Positions 1 to 7,684 are shown, counted from the stretch's first letter. The stretch is 12,461 bases of DNA from Bacteroidota bacterium (GCA_025359355.1 JANYGR010000527.1:1-12461); one strand, 5' to 3'. Notes: generated from the sequence alone by a model not told the origin. A program made the numbers and translations.

Positions 1-958
1 AGAAGGCAATGAATTCATTGGTATCATTGCTTGTACAAGTATCGATGATTATATGAGTGGCGTTATTAAAATTCATGAACAAACACTTATTCAACGCGAA
101 GAAAAATTAAAAGATTATTTAGAGGTTTGTGAATTTAATGCTGAACCTGTTTTGTTTTGCTATCCTAATGATACGGTTATTGATACTCTTTCTGATGAAA
201 TAGCTGCAACACAACCTAATTACGATTTTACAACAGCCGATAAAGTTCGTCATACGGTGTGGGTTGTCAATCAACAAAAAAATGTAAAATTATTGATGGA
301 ACGTTTTGCAGCAATTCCAAATATTTACATTGCTGATGGTCATCATCGCTCGGCATCTGCTGCACTTCTTGGTAAATTACGCAGAAGTACACGAAAATCA
401 TATACTGGCGAAGAAGCTTTTAATTATTTTTTAGGAATCTTTTTTCCTGAAACACATTTAAAAATTTACGATTACAACCGCATTTTACGAGATTTGAATG
501 GACTTTCGGTAAACGAAATAAAACACAAATTACAAAATCACTTTACGATTACCGAAATAACAGCTAACGATTTTAAGCCTTCAAAAAAACATCAACTATC
601 CATGTATGTGGAAAACAAATGGTACGCTTTAGATGCAAAAGAATCTATCTATAATCCTAAAGACCCTATTGATAGCCTCGATTCAGCCATATTAACAAAA
701 TACATTTTATCACCTATTTTTGACATAAGCGATTTAAGAACCGATAAACGTATTGCATTTGTGCCAGGCGTTCGTGGTAGTTCTGAATTAAAAAAACAGG
801 TAGATGAAGGAAAAGCAGCAATCGCTTTTGGGCTATTTCCAGTAACTATGGAGCACTTAAAATGGATAGCTGACTCAAATAATATTATGCCACCAAAAAC
901 AACCTGGGTAGAACCAAAAATGAGAAGTGGCTTAATAATTTATAGCTTAGAAGAATAA
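1..958 (+). CDS. DUF1015-family protein, 5' end cut by window edge
   Basis: This is the C-terminal three quarters of a DUF1015 (COG4198) protein, a conserved family of unknown biochemical function. The reading frame is open from base 2 to the TAA at 956-958, giving 318 residues in the window. The first ATG, at 53, is internal: the codons before it encode family-like sequence (GIIACTSIDDY) that runs straight into the conserved IKIHEQT segment. The family hallmark ADGHHR is present, with the His-His-Arg at window residues 114-116. The C-terminus has the conserved GVRGS segment and the closing PPKTTWVEPKMRSGL block. Family members in Bacteroidota are about 410 residues, so roughly 90 residues are missing to the left. 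From memory, the family often sits beside serA/serC, which may lie upstream; this cannot be seen here. The family assignment is firm but the function is not known. Confidence 0.9.
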   Translation, partial: EGNEFIGIIACTSIDDYMSGVIKIHEQTLIQREEKLKDYLEVCEFNAEPVLFCYPNDTVIDTLSDEIAATQPNYDFTTADKVRHTVWVVNQQKNVKLLMERFAAIPNIYIADGHHRSASAALLGKLRRSTRKSYTGEEAFNYFLGIFFPETHLKIYDYNRILRDLNGLSVNEIKHKLQNHFTITEITANDFKPSKKHQLSMYVENKWYALDAKESIYNPKDPIDSLDSAILTKYILSPIFDISDLRTDKRIAFVPGVRGSSELKKQVDEGKAAIAFGLFPVTMEHLKWIADSNNIMPPKTTWVEPKMRSGLIIYSLEE

Positions 959-962
959 TTAA

Positions 963-1451
963 CTATTCGGGTTTATAATCTGTTTGATGCGTGTCATTAG
1001 TTTTATATACGTCATCGATGTCGTCATCTTGTTCCTTTAACTCATAATGTTTCTCATTGTCAATATTGATGTTAACGATAACTGGAGGAGGAACAGTATT
1101 TGTGATCCAAACATTTTCATTACGATATACATAACAATTTCTCCAATTATCCCAATAAAAATTATATCGAGGAAAATAAACCCAACGACGGTTAAAGTTT
1201 CTCTTCATACCCCAATAAGGATGGTAAACAACTATTTTATTAGGACGATAAGCACTTCTAACAATAACTTTATTTGGATGACGATTATTTTGAATAACTA
1301 CTCCTCCTCTATTTCGGTGATTTCCACCTTGCCCGCCACCACGACCTACATGCCCGCCTCCGTGACCACCTCCATGTTGCGCTAAGCTATCTAATGAGCT
1401 ACATATTAACACTATTAAAATTAAAGCGAAACTCTTTTTTAAATTTTTCAT
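963..1451 (-). CDS. Small secreted Gly/His-rich, Trp/Tyr-rich protein, function unknown
   Basis: The 162-residue product starts with a clear signal peptide: basic MKNLKK, a hydrophobic core at about residues 8-18, and probable cleavage after SLA-Q near residues 24-25. The mature protein begins with a low-complexity Gly/His/Arg tract (residues 26-50, HGGGHGGGH type). A basic aromatic region follows (about 65-120), with many Tyr, Trp, Arg and Asn residues and patterns such as FPRYNFYWDNW and CYVYRNENVW. A PPPVIVNINI strand-like segment comes next, then an acidic tail (EQDDDIDD). Similar secreted proteins with a YFPxYNxYYD-like core occur in Bacteroidota, but I know no assigned function. The His-rich tract could bind metal; that is inference. 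The ATG at 1449-1451 is the only sensible start, because the signal peptide follows directly. It converges with the DUF1015 gene. A weak -7-like TATCTTTA (minus strand, 1511-1518) lies 59 bases upstream. Confidence 0.82.
   Translation of the reverse strand: MKNLKKSFALILIVLICSSLDSLAQHGGGHGGGHVGRGGGQGGNHRNRGGVVIQNNRHPNKVIVRSAYRPNKIVVYHPYWGMKRNFNRRWVYFPRYNFYWDNWRNCYVYRNENVWITNTVPPPVIVNINIDNEKHYELKEQDDDIDDVYKTNDTHQTDYKPE
1302..1376 (-). repeat. Imperfect Gly/His codon repeat inside the small secreted protein gene
   Basis: Codons 26-50 of the small secreted protein form a degenerate repeat of His and Arg codons alternating with runs of GGN glycine codons. The units are about 12 bases and not identical, so this is a low-complexity coding tract rather than a perfect DNA tandem repeat. 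It is the most GC-rich short patch of its neighbourhood. Confidence 0.6.
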
Positions 1452-1534
1452 GACGGTAATTTTTAAGATTTATAACTTCGACTATTATGAGATAGATAAG
1501 TTTAATACAGTAAAGATAATTCTTATAAAATTAC

Positions 1535-1945
1535 TTACCAAATCTTACTTGTTCGATAAACCGTCCCTTTAAATAAGGCTACTATACAGGGATCCGATGC
1601 TTTATAAACTTTGACTGTATAAATCCCTATTTTATTAGAACAACTTTCTTCTATAGCTTCTGCTATAATGATGTCATGTTCTACTAAAGGCTTGATGTGA
1701 GAAATGGAAGTTTCTACGGATACAGATTTTTGTCCATGAGAATTGGAAGCAAAACCCAAAGCACTATCTGCAAATGAATAGGTAATGCCTCCATGCGCTG
1801 TTCCATGTCCATTAAGCATCTCCTTACGAACGGTCATTTGTAATTTACAGGAACCTTTTTTTATTTCTAAAATTTGCAATCCTAACCATTGACTAAAATA
1901 ATCTTTAGCCATCATCGTATCCACTATGTCTTTAGGAGAGTGCAT
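1535..1945 (-). CDS. PaaI-family hotdog-fold acyl-CoA thioesterase
   Basis: A 136-residue single-domain hotdog thioesterase expected to hydrolyse an acyl-CoA in the cytoplasm. It carries the PaaI signature NGHGTAHGG (residues 45-53 from the chosen start) followed by the helix YSFADSALGFASNS. Asp60 in this helix matches the catalytic Asp of the E. coli PaaI type, and the length matches the family (about 136-140). The chosen start is the ATG at 1943-1945, which overlaps the stop of the upstream adenosyltransferase gene as TAATG, a standard translational-coupling arrangement. A TTG six codons upstream (1961-1963) would add MEASHV but has no support. No other phenylacetate-degradation gene is in the window, so a paaI function in that pathway should not be assumed. 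Its place behind a B12 adenosyltransferase suggests a link to CoA-ester metabolism, which is inference. Confidence 0.9.
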   Translation of the reverse strand: MHSPKDIVDTMMAKDYFSQWLGLQILEIKKGSCKLQMTVRKEMLNGHGTAHGGITYSFADSALGFASNSHGQKSVSVETSISHIKPLVEHDIIIAEAIEESCSNKIGIYTVKVYKASDPCIVALFKGTVYRTSKIW

Positions 1946-2499
1946 TACATGCGAGGCTTCCAAGGTGTTTCGATAGCATTATTATCGATCACTAATTTTC
2001 TTGACAATACAAATAAATAATCAGATAAGCGGTTTAAGTATTTATATGTTAATTCATTTATAGGATGCTCTTCATTTAAACGTAATACACATCTTTCGGC
2101 TCTGCGACAAACGCAACGTGCTATATGGCAAAAAGAAACGGTAGTATGCCCGCCTGGTAATACAAACGATTTCATTTCAGGCAAATACTCATTCATTGCA
2201 TCAATTTCTTTTTCCAATAACTCAACGTCTGTTTCAGAAATTTGTGGAAGCGCCATTTTATTTTTCTCAGGATCAGCCGCTAATAGTGAACCAATCGTAA
2301 ATAAACGATCTTGAATTTCAATTAAAACCGTTCGAGATTTTTCATCAATAGCCTGATCTCTAATTAAACCAACATAAGAATTTAATTCATCAACAGTTCC
2401 ATAAGCTTCAATACGAATATCATATTTTGGTATACGAGTACCGCCTATTAACCCAGTTAATCCTTTATCTCCTGTTTTGGTGTAAATTTTAAAAGCCAT
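1945..2499 (-). CDS. pduO: PduO-type ATP:cob(I)alamin adenosyltransferase
   Basis: A 184-residue cytoplasmic enzyme that transfers the 5'-deoxyadenosyl group of ATP to cob(I)alamin, making coenzyme B12 for enzymes such as methylmalonyl-CoA mutase. All hallmarks of the PduO/MMAB family are visible: the N-terminal ATP-binding motif TKTGDKGLTGLIGG (residues 7-20), EAYGTVDELNS (31-41), FVLPGG (112-117), the RRAER signature with Arg132, Arg133, Glu135 and Arg136, and the C-terminal LNRLSDYLFVLSR (155-167). Length is normal for the stand-alone single-domain form. The gene starts 10 bases after the receptor gene stop and ends in a TAATG overlap with the thioesterase gene, so it is the middle gene of a probable three-gene transcript. 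It is unrelated to the CobA/BtuR adenosyltransferase fold. The symbol names the family type and does not imply propanediol use. Confidence 0.95.
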   Translation of the reverse strand: MAFKIYTKTGDKGLTGLIGGTRIPKYDIRIEAYGTVDELNSYVGLIRDQAIDEKSRTVLIEIQDRLFTIGSLLAADPEKNKMALPQISETDVELLEKEIDAMNEYLPEMKSFVLPGGHTTVSFCHIARCVCRRAERCVLRLNEEHPINELTYKYLNRLSDYLFVLSRKLVIDNNAIETPWKPRM

Positions 2500-2509
2500 T
2501 TTTAGTTTA

Positions 2510-4906
2510 TTAAAACTTAATGCTCAAATTAATATTTGGCAAGATCGGTAATTGATTTACACGTTTGTTTTTGATACGATCGTAGTAAAAAATATTTTCG
2601 CGATTATATACATTCGTTGCCCCAATATTTACTTCAAAACGTGTATGTGTATTTATGTCATAAAACCATTTAATACTCACATCCATTCGGTGATAATCAG
2701 GCAAACGTTGCGAGTTATAATCGCCTGGTACATATCCCAAAGTAGCGTTACTACTAGTGTAATTAGATGTAAATTGATTATTAAAATCGATTTGCGGATA
2801 GTATCCTTGAGTTGGCGTGAAAGGAAAACCTGAACCAAAATTCCAACGAATACTGAAGTCTAAATTACGTTTTTTACCAAATGTGTACGTTCCAACTAAG
2901 TTTACATTATGTCTTCTATCATAAATTGGTGCATATTCAAATACATCTCCACTAACTGTATTCCCAGTGTATCTTTTATTAAATGTTAATGAGTAAACAG
3001 CCCAAAAATAGAATCGTTTTTTCTCAAATTTTGCCGTGAAATCTAAACCTGTAGCCTTACCGGTTTCCATGACAAATGTCTTTTTCTGAGCATCTGGTTT
3101 ATCAGCATTTGCCGGAGTATCATCAAAAATTTTATTTTGATTAACAGCAGCCATTTGCGTAAAGTTTTTTTGATAACCTTCGATTTGAATTTCTAAATGT
3201 TTAAACAAATCGATTTCCATACCACCTACAACATGCCATGCTTTTTGAATAACGCTATTATTCGTATTTACAGTATTGTTATTTTGGTCTTTATAGGTTT
3301 GAGGTAATCCGTCGGGTCCGTTAATAAATCCATAAAATAAATTCACAACATCCTTGTTAGAGCTAGCACTCATTAAACTTTGACTATACATACCCGCAGC
3401 ACCTTTAAAGCGAACAGCTTTCATAACATGATACACAGCATTTGTAAATCCACTTCTGTCTTTATCTTTAAATAACTGTCCAGGACTAAACTTAATACTC
3501 ATACGCGGCTCAGGAGATAATTGTCCGAATGTGGCGTAATATTGTAAACGAAAACTAGGCTCAATTACAAAGAACTTCTTTTTCTCTAAAAAACGATATT
3601 TCATAAATCCAGCTATCTCCATAGAGTTTTTAGCGTAGCTTATTTGAGACAACAAAGGTGTTTGTATATCATACGTTGTGTTTGTTCCAACCAACTCAAA
3701 ACCATATTTCAATTCGTTACGACCAAAATATTTTAAGAAATTAAACCCACCATTAAAACCTCCTACAGAGCTTGACTTTTTATCCGTTTCAGTGGCACCT
3801 TGAAAATTAATTTTATATTGAGAGTATGCGAAATTTCCTTCTACCAATAACGAAGAGTTTTGAGGAATTAAGATAAAATTACTACCAGCTCCATAAGAAG
3901 TCCATTTAAACGAAGCCAAGCCATCATAAACCACTTTATCATTAAAGTTATAACCAAATAAATTTACTTTACTACCGTTATTTCCATTAAATGATACCTT
4001 TCCATATAAATCAGTATAATAAAATGGTAAACCATCTTTATTTGCGTAAGGATATAATATTTTAGAGGTTTGAGGTAAATAAGATGTTTTTCCTGATAAT
4101 AAGAAAGAAGAACTTCCTTTTCCATTTTCCTTTAATTTTTTCAATGGGCCCTCTAATGTTAATTTAGCCCCAAATGTAGATGCTGACACTTTTCCAGAAA
4201 TACGTTTTTTATTACCATCACGTGTTGTAATGTCCATAATGGAAGACGTTCTTCCTCCATATTCTGCACCAAATCCAGCACTATAAACATCTGCACTACG
4301 CATAATATCATTATCAAATACGGAGAATAAACCGATAGAGTGAAAAGGATTATAAATCACCATTCCATCTAATAATACTTTATTTTGAATTGGTAAACCT
4401 CCTCTAATGTATAACTGTCCACCTTGATCTCCCGTAAATACAACACCTGGTAATACTTGCAAATACTGAGCTAAATCGGGCTCACCTACACTTGGTAATT
4501 TATTAATAGCAACTGGGTCAATTTTTTGTAAACCTACATTTGGATTTTCTACTTTTTCAGTTGTTTTAGCAGAAACCTCTACCTCCATAGTGGTTACACC
4601 GCCTTTGAAAGCATAGAATTTTTTACTCAAAATTTCACCTGCTTTAATGGTAATACTTTCTGAAATAGTATCAAATTCGAGATTAGTTACCATTAATGTA
4701 TAAGACCCTGGTTTTACTTTATTAACAGAGAAAAAACCATTCATATCGGAAGATCCGCCAGTAGTGGTTCCCTTAAGGTATACGTTAGAAAAAGCAACTG
4801 GTTCCCCATTCTCTTTATTATATATAAAACCCCTAATAGTGGCAAATTGCGAAAAACCAAGTGTGGTTATTAAGATTAAGCAAAACGTATAAAGTATTTT
4901 AGTCAT
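2510..4906 (-). CDS. TonB-dependent outer-membrane receptor with carboxypeptidase-D-regulatory-like domain
   Basis: A 798-residue outer-membrane active-transport receptor powered by TonB/ExbBD. Domains in order: signal peptide (1-19, cut before Gln20), a CarboxypepD_reg-like beta-sandwich (about 21-105, TIRGFIYNKENGEPVAFSNV onward), a plug domain (about 127-230, with LPGVVFTGDQGGQLYIRGG and VLLDGM), then a 22-strand-type barrel to the end. The last residue is Phe, as expected for Bam-dependent barrel insertion. The CarboxypepD_reg plus plug arrangement is typical of Bacteroidota. There is no SusD-like lipoprotein gene beside it, so it is not a SusC/D glycan pair. The substrate cannot be read from the sequence. 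The adenosyltransferase gene follows after 10 bases, which makes a corrinoid substrate worth testing. The ATG at 4904-4906 fits the signal peptide, and a TAAATTTG -7-like element lies 18 bases upstream. Confidence 0.93.
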   Translation of the reverse strand: MTKILYTFCLILITTLGFSQFATIRGFIYNKENGEPVAFSNVYLKGTTTGGSSDMNGFFSVNKVKPGSYTLMVTNLEFDTISESITIKAGEILSKKFYAFKGGVTTMEVEVSAKTTEKVENPNVGLQKIDPVAINKLPSVGEPDLAQYLQVLPGVVFTGDQGGQLYIRGGLPIQNKVLLDGMVIYNPFHSIGLFSVFDNDIMRSADVYSAGFGAEYGGRTSSIMDITTRDGNKKRISGKVSASTFGAKLTLEGPLKKLKENGKGSSSFLLSGKTSYLPQTSKILYPYANKDGLPFYYTDLYGKVSFNGNNGSKVNLFGYNFNDKVVYDGLASFKWTSYGAGSNFILIPQNSSLLVEGNFAYSQYKINFQGATETDKKSSSVGGFNGGFNFLKYFGRNELKYGFELVGTNTTYDIQTPLLSQISYAKNSMEIAGFMKYRFLEKKKFFVIEPSFRLQYYATFGQLSPEPRMSIKFSPGQLFKDKDRSGFTNAVYHVMKAVRFKGAAGMYSQSLMSASSNKDVVNLFYGFINGPDGLPQTYKDQNNNTVNTNNSVIQKAWHVVGGMEIDLFKHLEIQIEGYQKNFTQMAAVNQNKIFDDTPANADKPDAQKKTFVMETGKATGLDFTAKFEKKRFYFWAVYSLTFNKRYTGNTVSGDVFEYAPIYDRRHNVNLVGTYTFGKKRNLDFSIRWNFGSGFPFTPTQGYYPQIDFNNQFTSNYTSSNATLGYVPGDYNSQRLPDYHRMDVSIKWFYDINTHTRFEVNIGATNVYNRENIFYYDRIKNKRVNQLPILPNINLSIKF

Positions 4907-4924
4907 AAGTAATTTTTAGTGGGT

Positions 4925-4932
4925 CAAATTTA
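4925..4932 (-). promoter_or_regulatory. Candidate Bacteroidota -7 promoter element for the receptor operon
   Basis: Read on the minus strand this is TAAATTTG, an exact match to the Bacteroidota sigma-factor -7 consensus TAnnTTTG. It lies 18 bases before the receptor ATG, implying a leader of roughly 10-15 bases. No convincing TTTG -33 element lies at the usual spacing; a T-rich run is there instead. In a region this AT-rich an 8-base match is only moderate evidence. Confidence 0.45.
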
Positions 4933-4983
4933 ATAATTAAAGTGGTTAAAAAAAGGGATTATTTTGGGATGTAAATTAGCTTA

Positions 4984-5011
4984 TAAATGGAGTCCTACTT
5001 GATTCCATTTA
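4984..5011 (-). terminator. Hairpin downstream of the YfhO gene, probable terminator
   Basis: An inverted repeat with 11-base arms (4984-4994 and 5001-5011) and a 6-base loop sits 31 bases after the YfhO gene stop. Read as plus-strand RNA all arm positions pair, one of them G-U. Read as minus-strand RNA there is one A-C mismatch near the loop. The arms end in A-rich and U-rich ends as in many Bacteroidota terminators, but no long U run follows. It separates the YfhO gene from the receptor operon promoter. It could also be a leader structure or a protein-binding site. Confidence 0.5.
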
Positions 5012-5042
5012 ATAAAAAATGAATTAATAAAAGCTTTATTAC

Positions 5043-7607
5043 CTAAAAAACCAACTCTTTCTTTTTAGTAGCGAAATAAAAACCAGCAATTACGCTAACT
5101 ATCAATAAAATAGAGCCTAATAAAGCAATGGTATTTCCTGTTTTATAAGAACTAGGCTCAAATTTAAACTCTACTTTATGCTTTCCTGCTGGAATTTCCA
5201 TACCTCGTAAAATATAATTAACACAGGTGTGAGGCGTTAAAGTACCATCTATATATGCATTCCAGCCTTTAGGGTAATATATTTCAGCAAATACAGCAAA
5301 GCCTTTGTCTTTACTATCAGATTCGTACACTAAATCATTTGCTTTGTATGATACCATTTTGATACTTCCACTTCTATCATAAGCATTTGCAATTGGAGTC
5401 AAGGCTTTGTTTTTTTCTTGAATAATGATGCCTGTCTTCGTGTTTACTTTGCTCAAACCTAGGATCTCTTCATCAGAATTTGCAACTGTTTTAACATCTC
5501 TGATAAACCAAGCATTTCCATTGGCCTGAGGGTTTGTAAAAGGAATTGGCTCCGACTTAGTAGGTAAAATAATGTATTTTGTATTTAACATATTTAATAC
5601 GCCTAATTGAGAGGTTAATACATTGGTTAACGAATCGTTACCAGCAGCGGTTTGTATGCCGTTATAAAAAGATTGAATTTCGTTGTCTAATTGAAAATCG
5701 ATGATCTCTTGATACTTTCTCAATTTAGCACCATGATAACCTCCAATAGATTTATGATAGTATGAAGTTGGTGCATCTTGAAATGGACTTGATGTTAAAT
5801 TTAATACGCGATAATCTAAACTTTTGTCTAGCAAAATATGTTCGTCGGCAGCTGTTTTTGCTGGCGCATCATAAGGATTAGCTTTAGAGAAATTTTTCTC
5901 GTTCAAATATCGGCTAGCCACAGGCCATAAATCAGCTAAAATAAAAACCGCTAATACGACTAAGAACAATTCCAGTTTTAATTTTTTAGTCACGTATAAA
6001 AATAAAAAGATAGATGCTAAGCCTATAAAAATCAACGAACGACGAGCATCACTGGCTGCTATATATTCGCGGGCTATTGCCATGTTTTTAAATAAATCAG
6101 GAATCACTTGAGATATTTGAGCATTAGTAGCGCCTTGTTGTTTATACGCATTTACCAATTGAGCTTCTTCTCCATCTGGTATAAAAGAATTAGTGATTGA
6201 CGGGATAAAGGCGCTAATAAAGCAAAAACCGCCAACCACAGCAATAGCAATGATTAATACTTTTTTTAATTCTAATTGTTTTTTAATAAATGGCAACGTA
6301 ATTAATTGATTAGTTAAAGCAGTTGTTTTAATGAATTTATCTAACGCTAAAACTGCTAATAATGGGATTGTTAATTCGGCTATTACCAATATCATGGATA
6401 CTGCTCTGAACTTATTGTACATAGGCACATAGTCCATAAACAGATTAGTTAAAGGCATGAAATGCTTGCCCCAAGCTAACATGACTGATAATAGAGTAGC
6501 AATAAATAACGGCCATTTTAAAGGATGATCGATAATTAATAAACCTAAAAAAGCCAATAACATCACGATAGAACCTATATAAACAGGGCCACTCGTAAAA
6601 GGTTGATCTCCAAAATAAGCCGAACTTTGAGCGACTTGTTCACGCATTTGTCCGTCCACTTTTTTCAACGCATCTTTATCCACATTTCCAATAGCACCTG
6701 AAGCACCTCCTTTAAAATTAGGAATCAACATCGTGAAAGTCTCGCCAACACCATAACTCCAGGCTGTTGCATAATCTTTATCTAAACCCGAGGTTTTATT
6801 TTCTGCATTACTTTTTTGATCAGCAGCAATCGTTAAATCTGATTTAGCACGAATGGTATAGTTACCATATTCATAAGTACATAATAAGCTTCCAGCGTTT
6901 GGCAAAAAACCAACAATGGTTGCTCCTATAAATAGCGCTACTCCTATAAAAAAAGGTTTTACATTTTTTTGTTTAAATGCCGAAATAAAATAACTCAACA
7001 TTATTATACCAAACAACATAAAACCATAATATGAAATTTGAGGATGATTTGCATTCAATTCCATTGCCATAAATAAAGCGGTTACCGCAAATCCTAACCA
7101 ATGTTTTCCTCGCATCAATAATATAATTCCTCCCAAAAGTGGCGCCAAATAGCCTATGGCATTCGCTTTTGAATTATGTCCTGCTTCGAGTATAATGAAA
7201 AAGTAGGAAGAAAACCCGTAAGCTAAAGCGCCTACTAAGGCTAACCATGGACTAATTTCTAAACATAATAATAAGATGAAAAAACCTGCAAAACACAAGA
7301 AAATATAACCGCTTGGGTGTGGCAAAAAACCATGAAAAACTTTATCTATAGATCCTAACCAATTGCCCGGATATGTAGTAGATACTTGATACGCTGGCAT
7401 CCCTCCAAACATAGAATTTGTCCATAATGGCTCTTCTCCAGGATACGCTTTTCTGAAGTCCTTCACCTCTTGACTCATGGCTGCTGCTCTGGAAATATCG
7501 CTTTGTTCCAACGATTTACCTGAAAACAAAGGGCTAAATTGAACAATTGTAATAATAGCAAAAATGATAATGGCTACTAAATGAGGAAGGTATTTCTTGA
7601 AATTCAT
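5043..7607 (-). CDS. YfhO-family polytopic membrane protein, putative GT-C glycosyltransferase
   Basis: An 854-residue inner-membrane protein of the YfhO family. In Bacillus, YfhO is linked to sugar addition to lipoteichoic acid from a polyprenyl-phosphate sugar; the role in Bacteroidota, which lack teichoic acids, is not known. The first membrane segment is at about residues 9-27. An extracytoplasmic loop follows with Asp37 and PLWTNSMFGGMPAY (60-73), then roughly a dozen membrane helices. A long soluble C-terminal region ends in the family's GWNAYIDG and IPAGKHKVEFKFEPS beta-rich block, followed by one last membrane helix and a basic tail. The ATG at 7605-7607 is chosen over a TTG at 7632-7634, because a TATATTTG promoter-like element (7623-7630) lies between the two and would exclude the longer form from the transcript. 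It is probably monocistronic, with a hairpin downstream. Confidence 0.88.
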   Translation of the reverse strand: MNFKKYLPHLVAIIIFAIITIVQFSPLFSGKSLEQSDISRAAAMSQEVKDFRKAYPGEEPLWTNSMFGGMPAYQVSTTYPGNWLGSIDKVFHGFLPHPSGYIFLCFAGFFILLLCLEISPWLALVGALAYGFSSYFFIILEAGHNSKANAIGYLAPLLGGIILLMRGKHWLGFAVTALFMAMELNANHPQISYYGFMLFGIIMLSYFISAFKQKNVKPFFIGVALFIGATIVGFLPNAGSLLCTYEYGNYTIRAKSDLTIAADQKSNAENKTSGLDKDYATAWSYGVGETFTMLIPNFKGGASGAIGNVDKDALKKVDGQMREQVAQSSAYFGDQPFTSGPVYIGSIVMLLAFLGLLIIDHPLKWPLFIATLLSVMLAWGKHFMPLTNLFMDYVPMYNKFRAVSMILVIAELTIPLLAVLALDKFIKTTALTNQLITLPFIKKQLELKKVLIIAIAVVGGFCFISAFIPSITNSFIPDGEEAQLVNAYKQQGATNAQISQVIPDLFKNMAIAREYIAASDARRSLIFIGLASIFLFLYVTKKLKLELFLVVLAVFILADLWPVASRYLNEKNFSKANPYDAPAKTAADEHILLDKSLDYRVLNLTSSPFQDAPTSYYHKSIGGYHGAKLRKYQEIIDFQLDNEIQSFYNGIQTAAGNDSLTNVLTSQLGVLNMLNTKYIILPTKSEPIPFTNPQANGNAWFIRDVKTVANSDEEILGLSKVNTKTGIIIQEKNKALTPIANAYDRSGSIKMVSYKANDLVYESDSKDKGFAVFAEIYYPKGWNAYIDGTLTPHTCVNYILRGMEIPAGKHKVEFKFEPSSYKTGNTIALLGSILLIVSVIAGFYFATKKKELVF

Positions 7608-7622
7608 ATCTGTTATTTTAAG

Positions 7623-7630
7623 CAAATATA
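7623..7630 (-). promoter_or_regulatory. Candidate -7 promoter element for the YfhO gene
   Basis: Read on the minus strand this is TATATTTG followed by C, an exact TAnnTTTG match and a form common in flavobacterial promoters. It lies 15 bases upstream of the ATG at 7607. No clear -33 TTTG is present at 19-22 bases. Its position supports the ATG start over the upstream TTG. Confidence 0.5.
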
Positions 7631-7676
7631 ACAAATGGTTTAATTTTAAGAAGCTTAAAAAAGCATTATTTATTCG

Positions 7677-7684
7677 TAATTTAG
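7677..7684 (+). promoter_or_regulatory. Candidate -7 promoter element for the ABC exporter operon
   Basis: TAATTTAG matches five of the six fixed positions of TAnnTTTG and lies 16 bases before the exporter ATG. With the element at 7623-7630 on the other strand it makes a compact divergent promoter region of about 90 bases. The match is imperfect and no -33 element is clear. Confidence 0.35.

Noticed and set aside
1302..1376. Tandem repeat or CRISPR-like array
   Set aside because: The units are degenerate, in frame and encode Gly/His residues; there are no identical repeats with unique spacers.
1047..1385. Plus-strand open frame of 112 codons opposite the small secreted protein gene
   Set aside because: It is antisense to a gene with a clear signal peptide, and its translation is a low-complexity Ile/Thr/Asn-rich string with no domain.
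2552..2833. Plus-strand open frame of 93 codons opposite the receptor barrel
   Set aside because: It lies wholly inside the convincing receptor gene and shows no domain or start signal.
4907..5042. Possible cobalamin riboswitch upstream of the receptor/adenosyltransferase operon
   Set aside because: The gap is only 136 bases, very AT-rich, and lacks a recognisable B12-box; only a simple hairpin and a promoter-like element are seen.
7608..7634. Longer YfhO start at a TTG codon (7632-7634)
   Set aside because: It would place a TATATTTG promoter-like element inside the coding region, and the ATG at 7607 leads directly into the first membrane helix.
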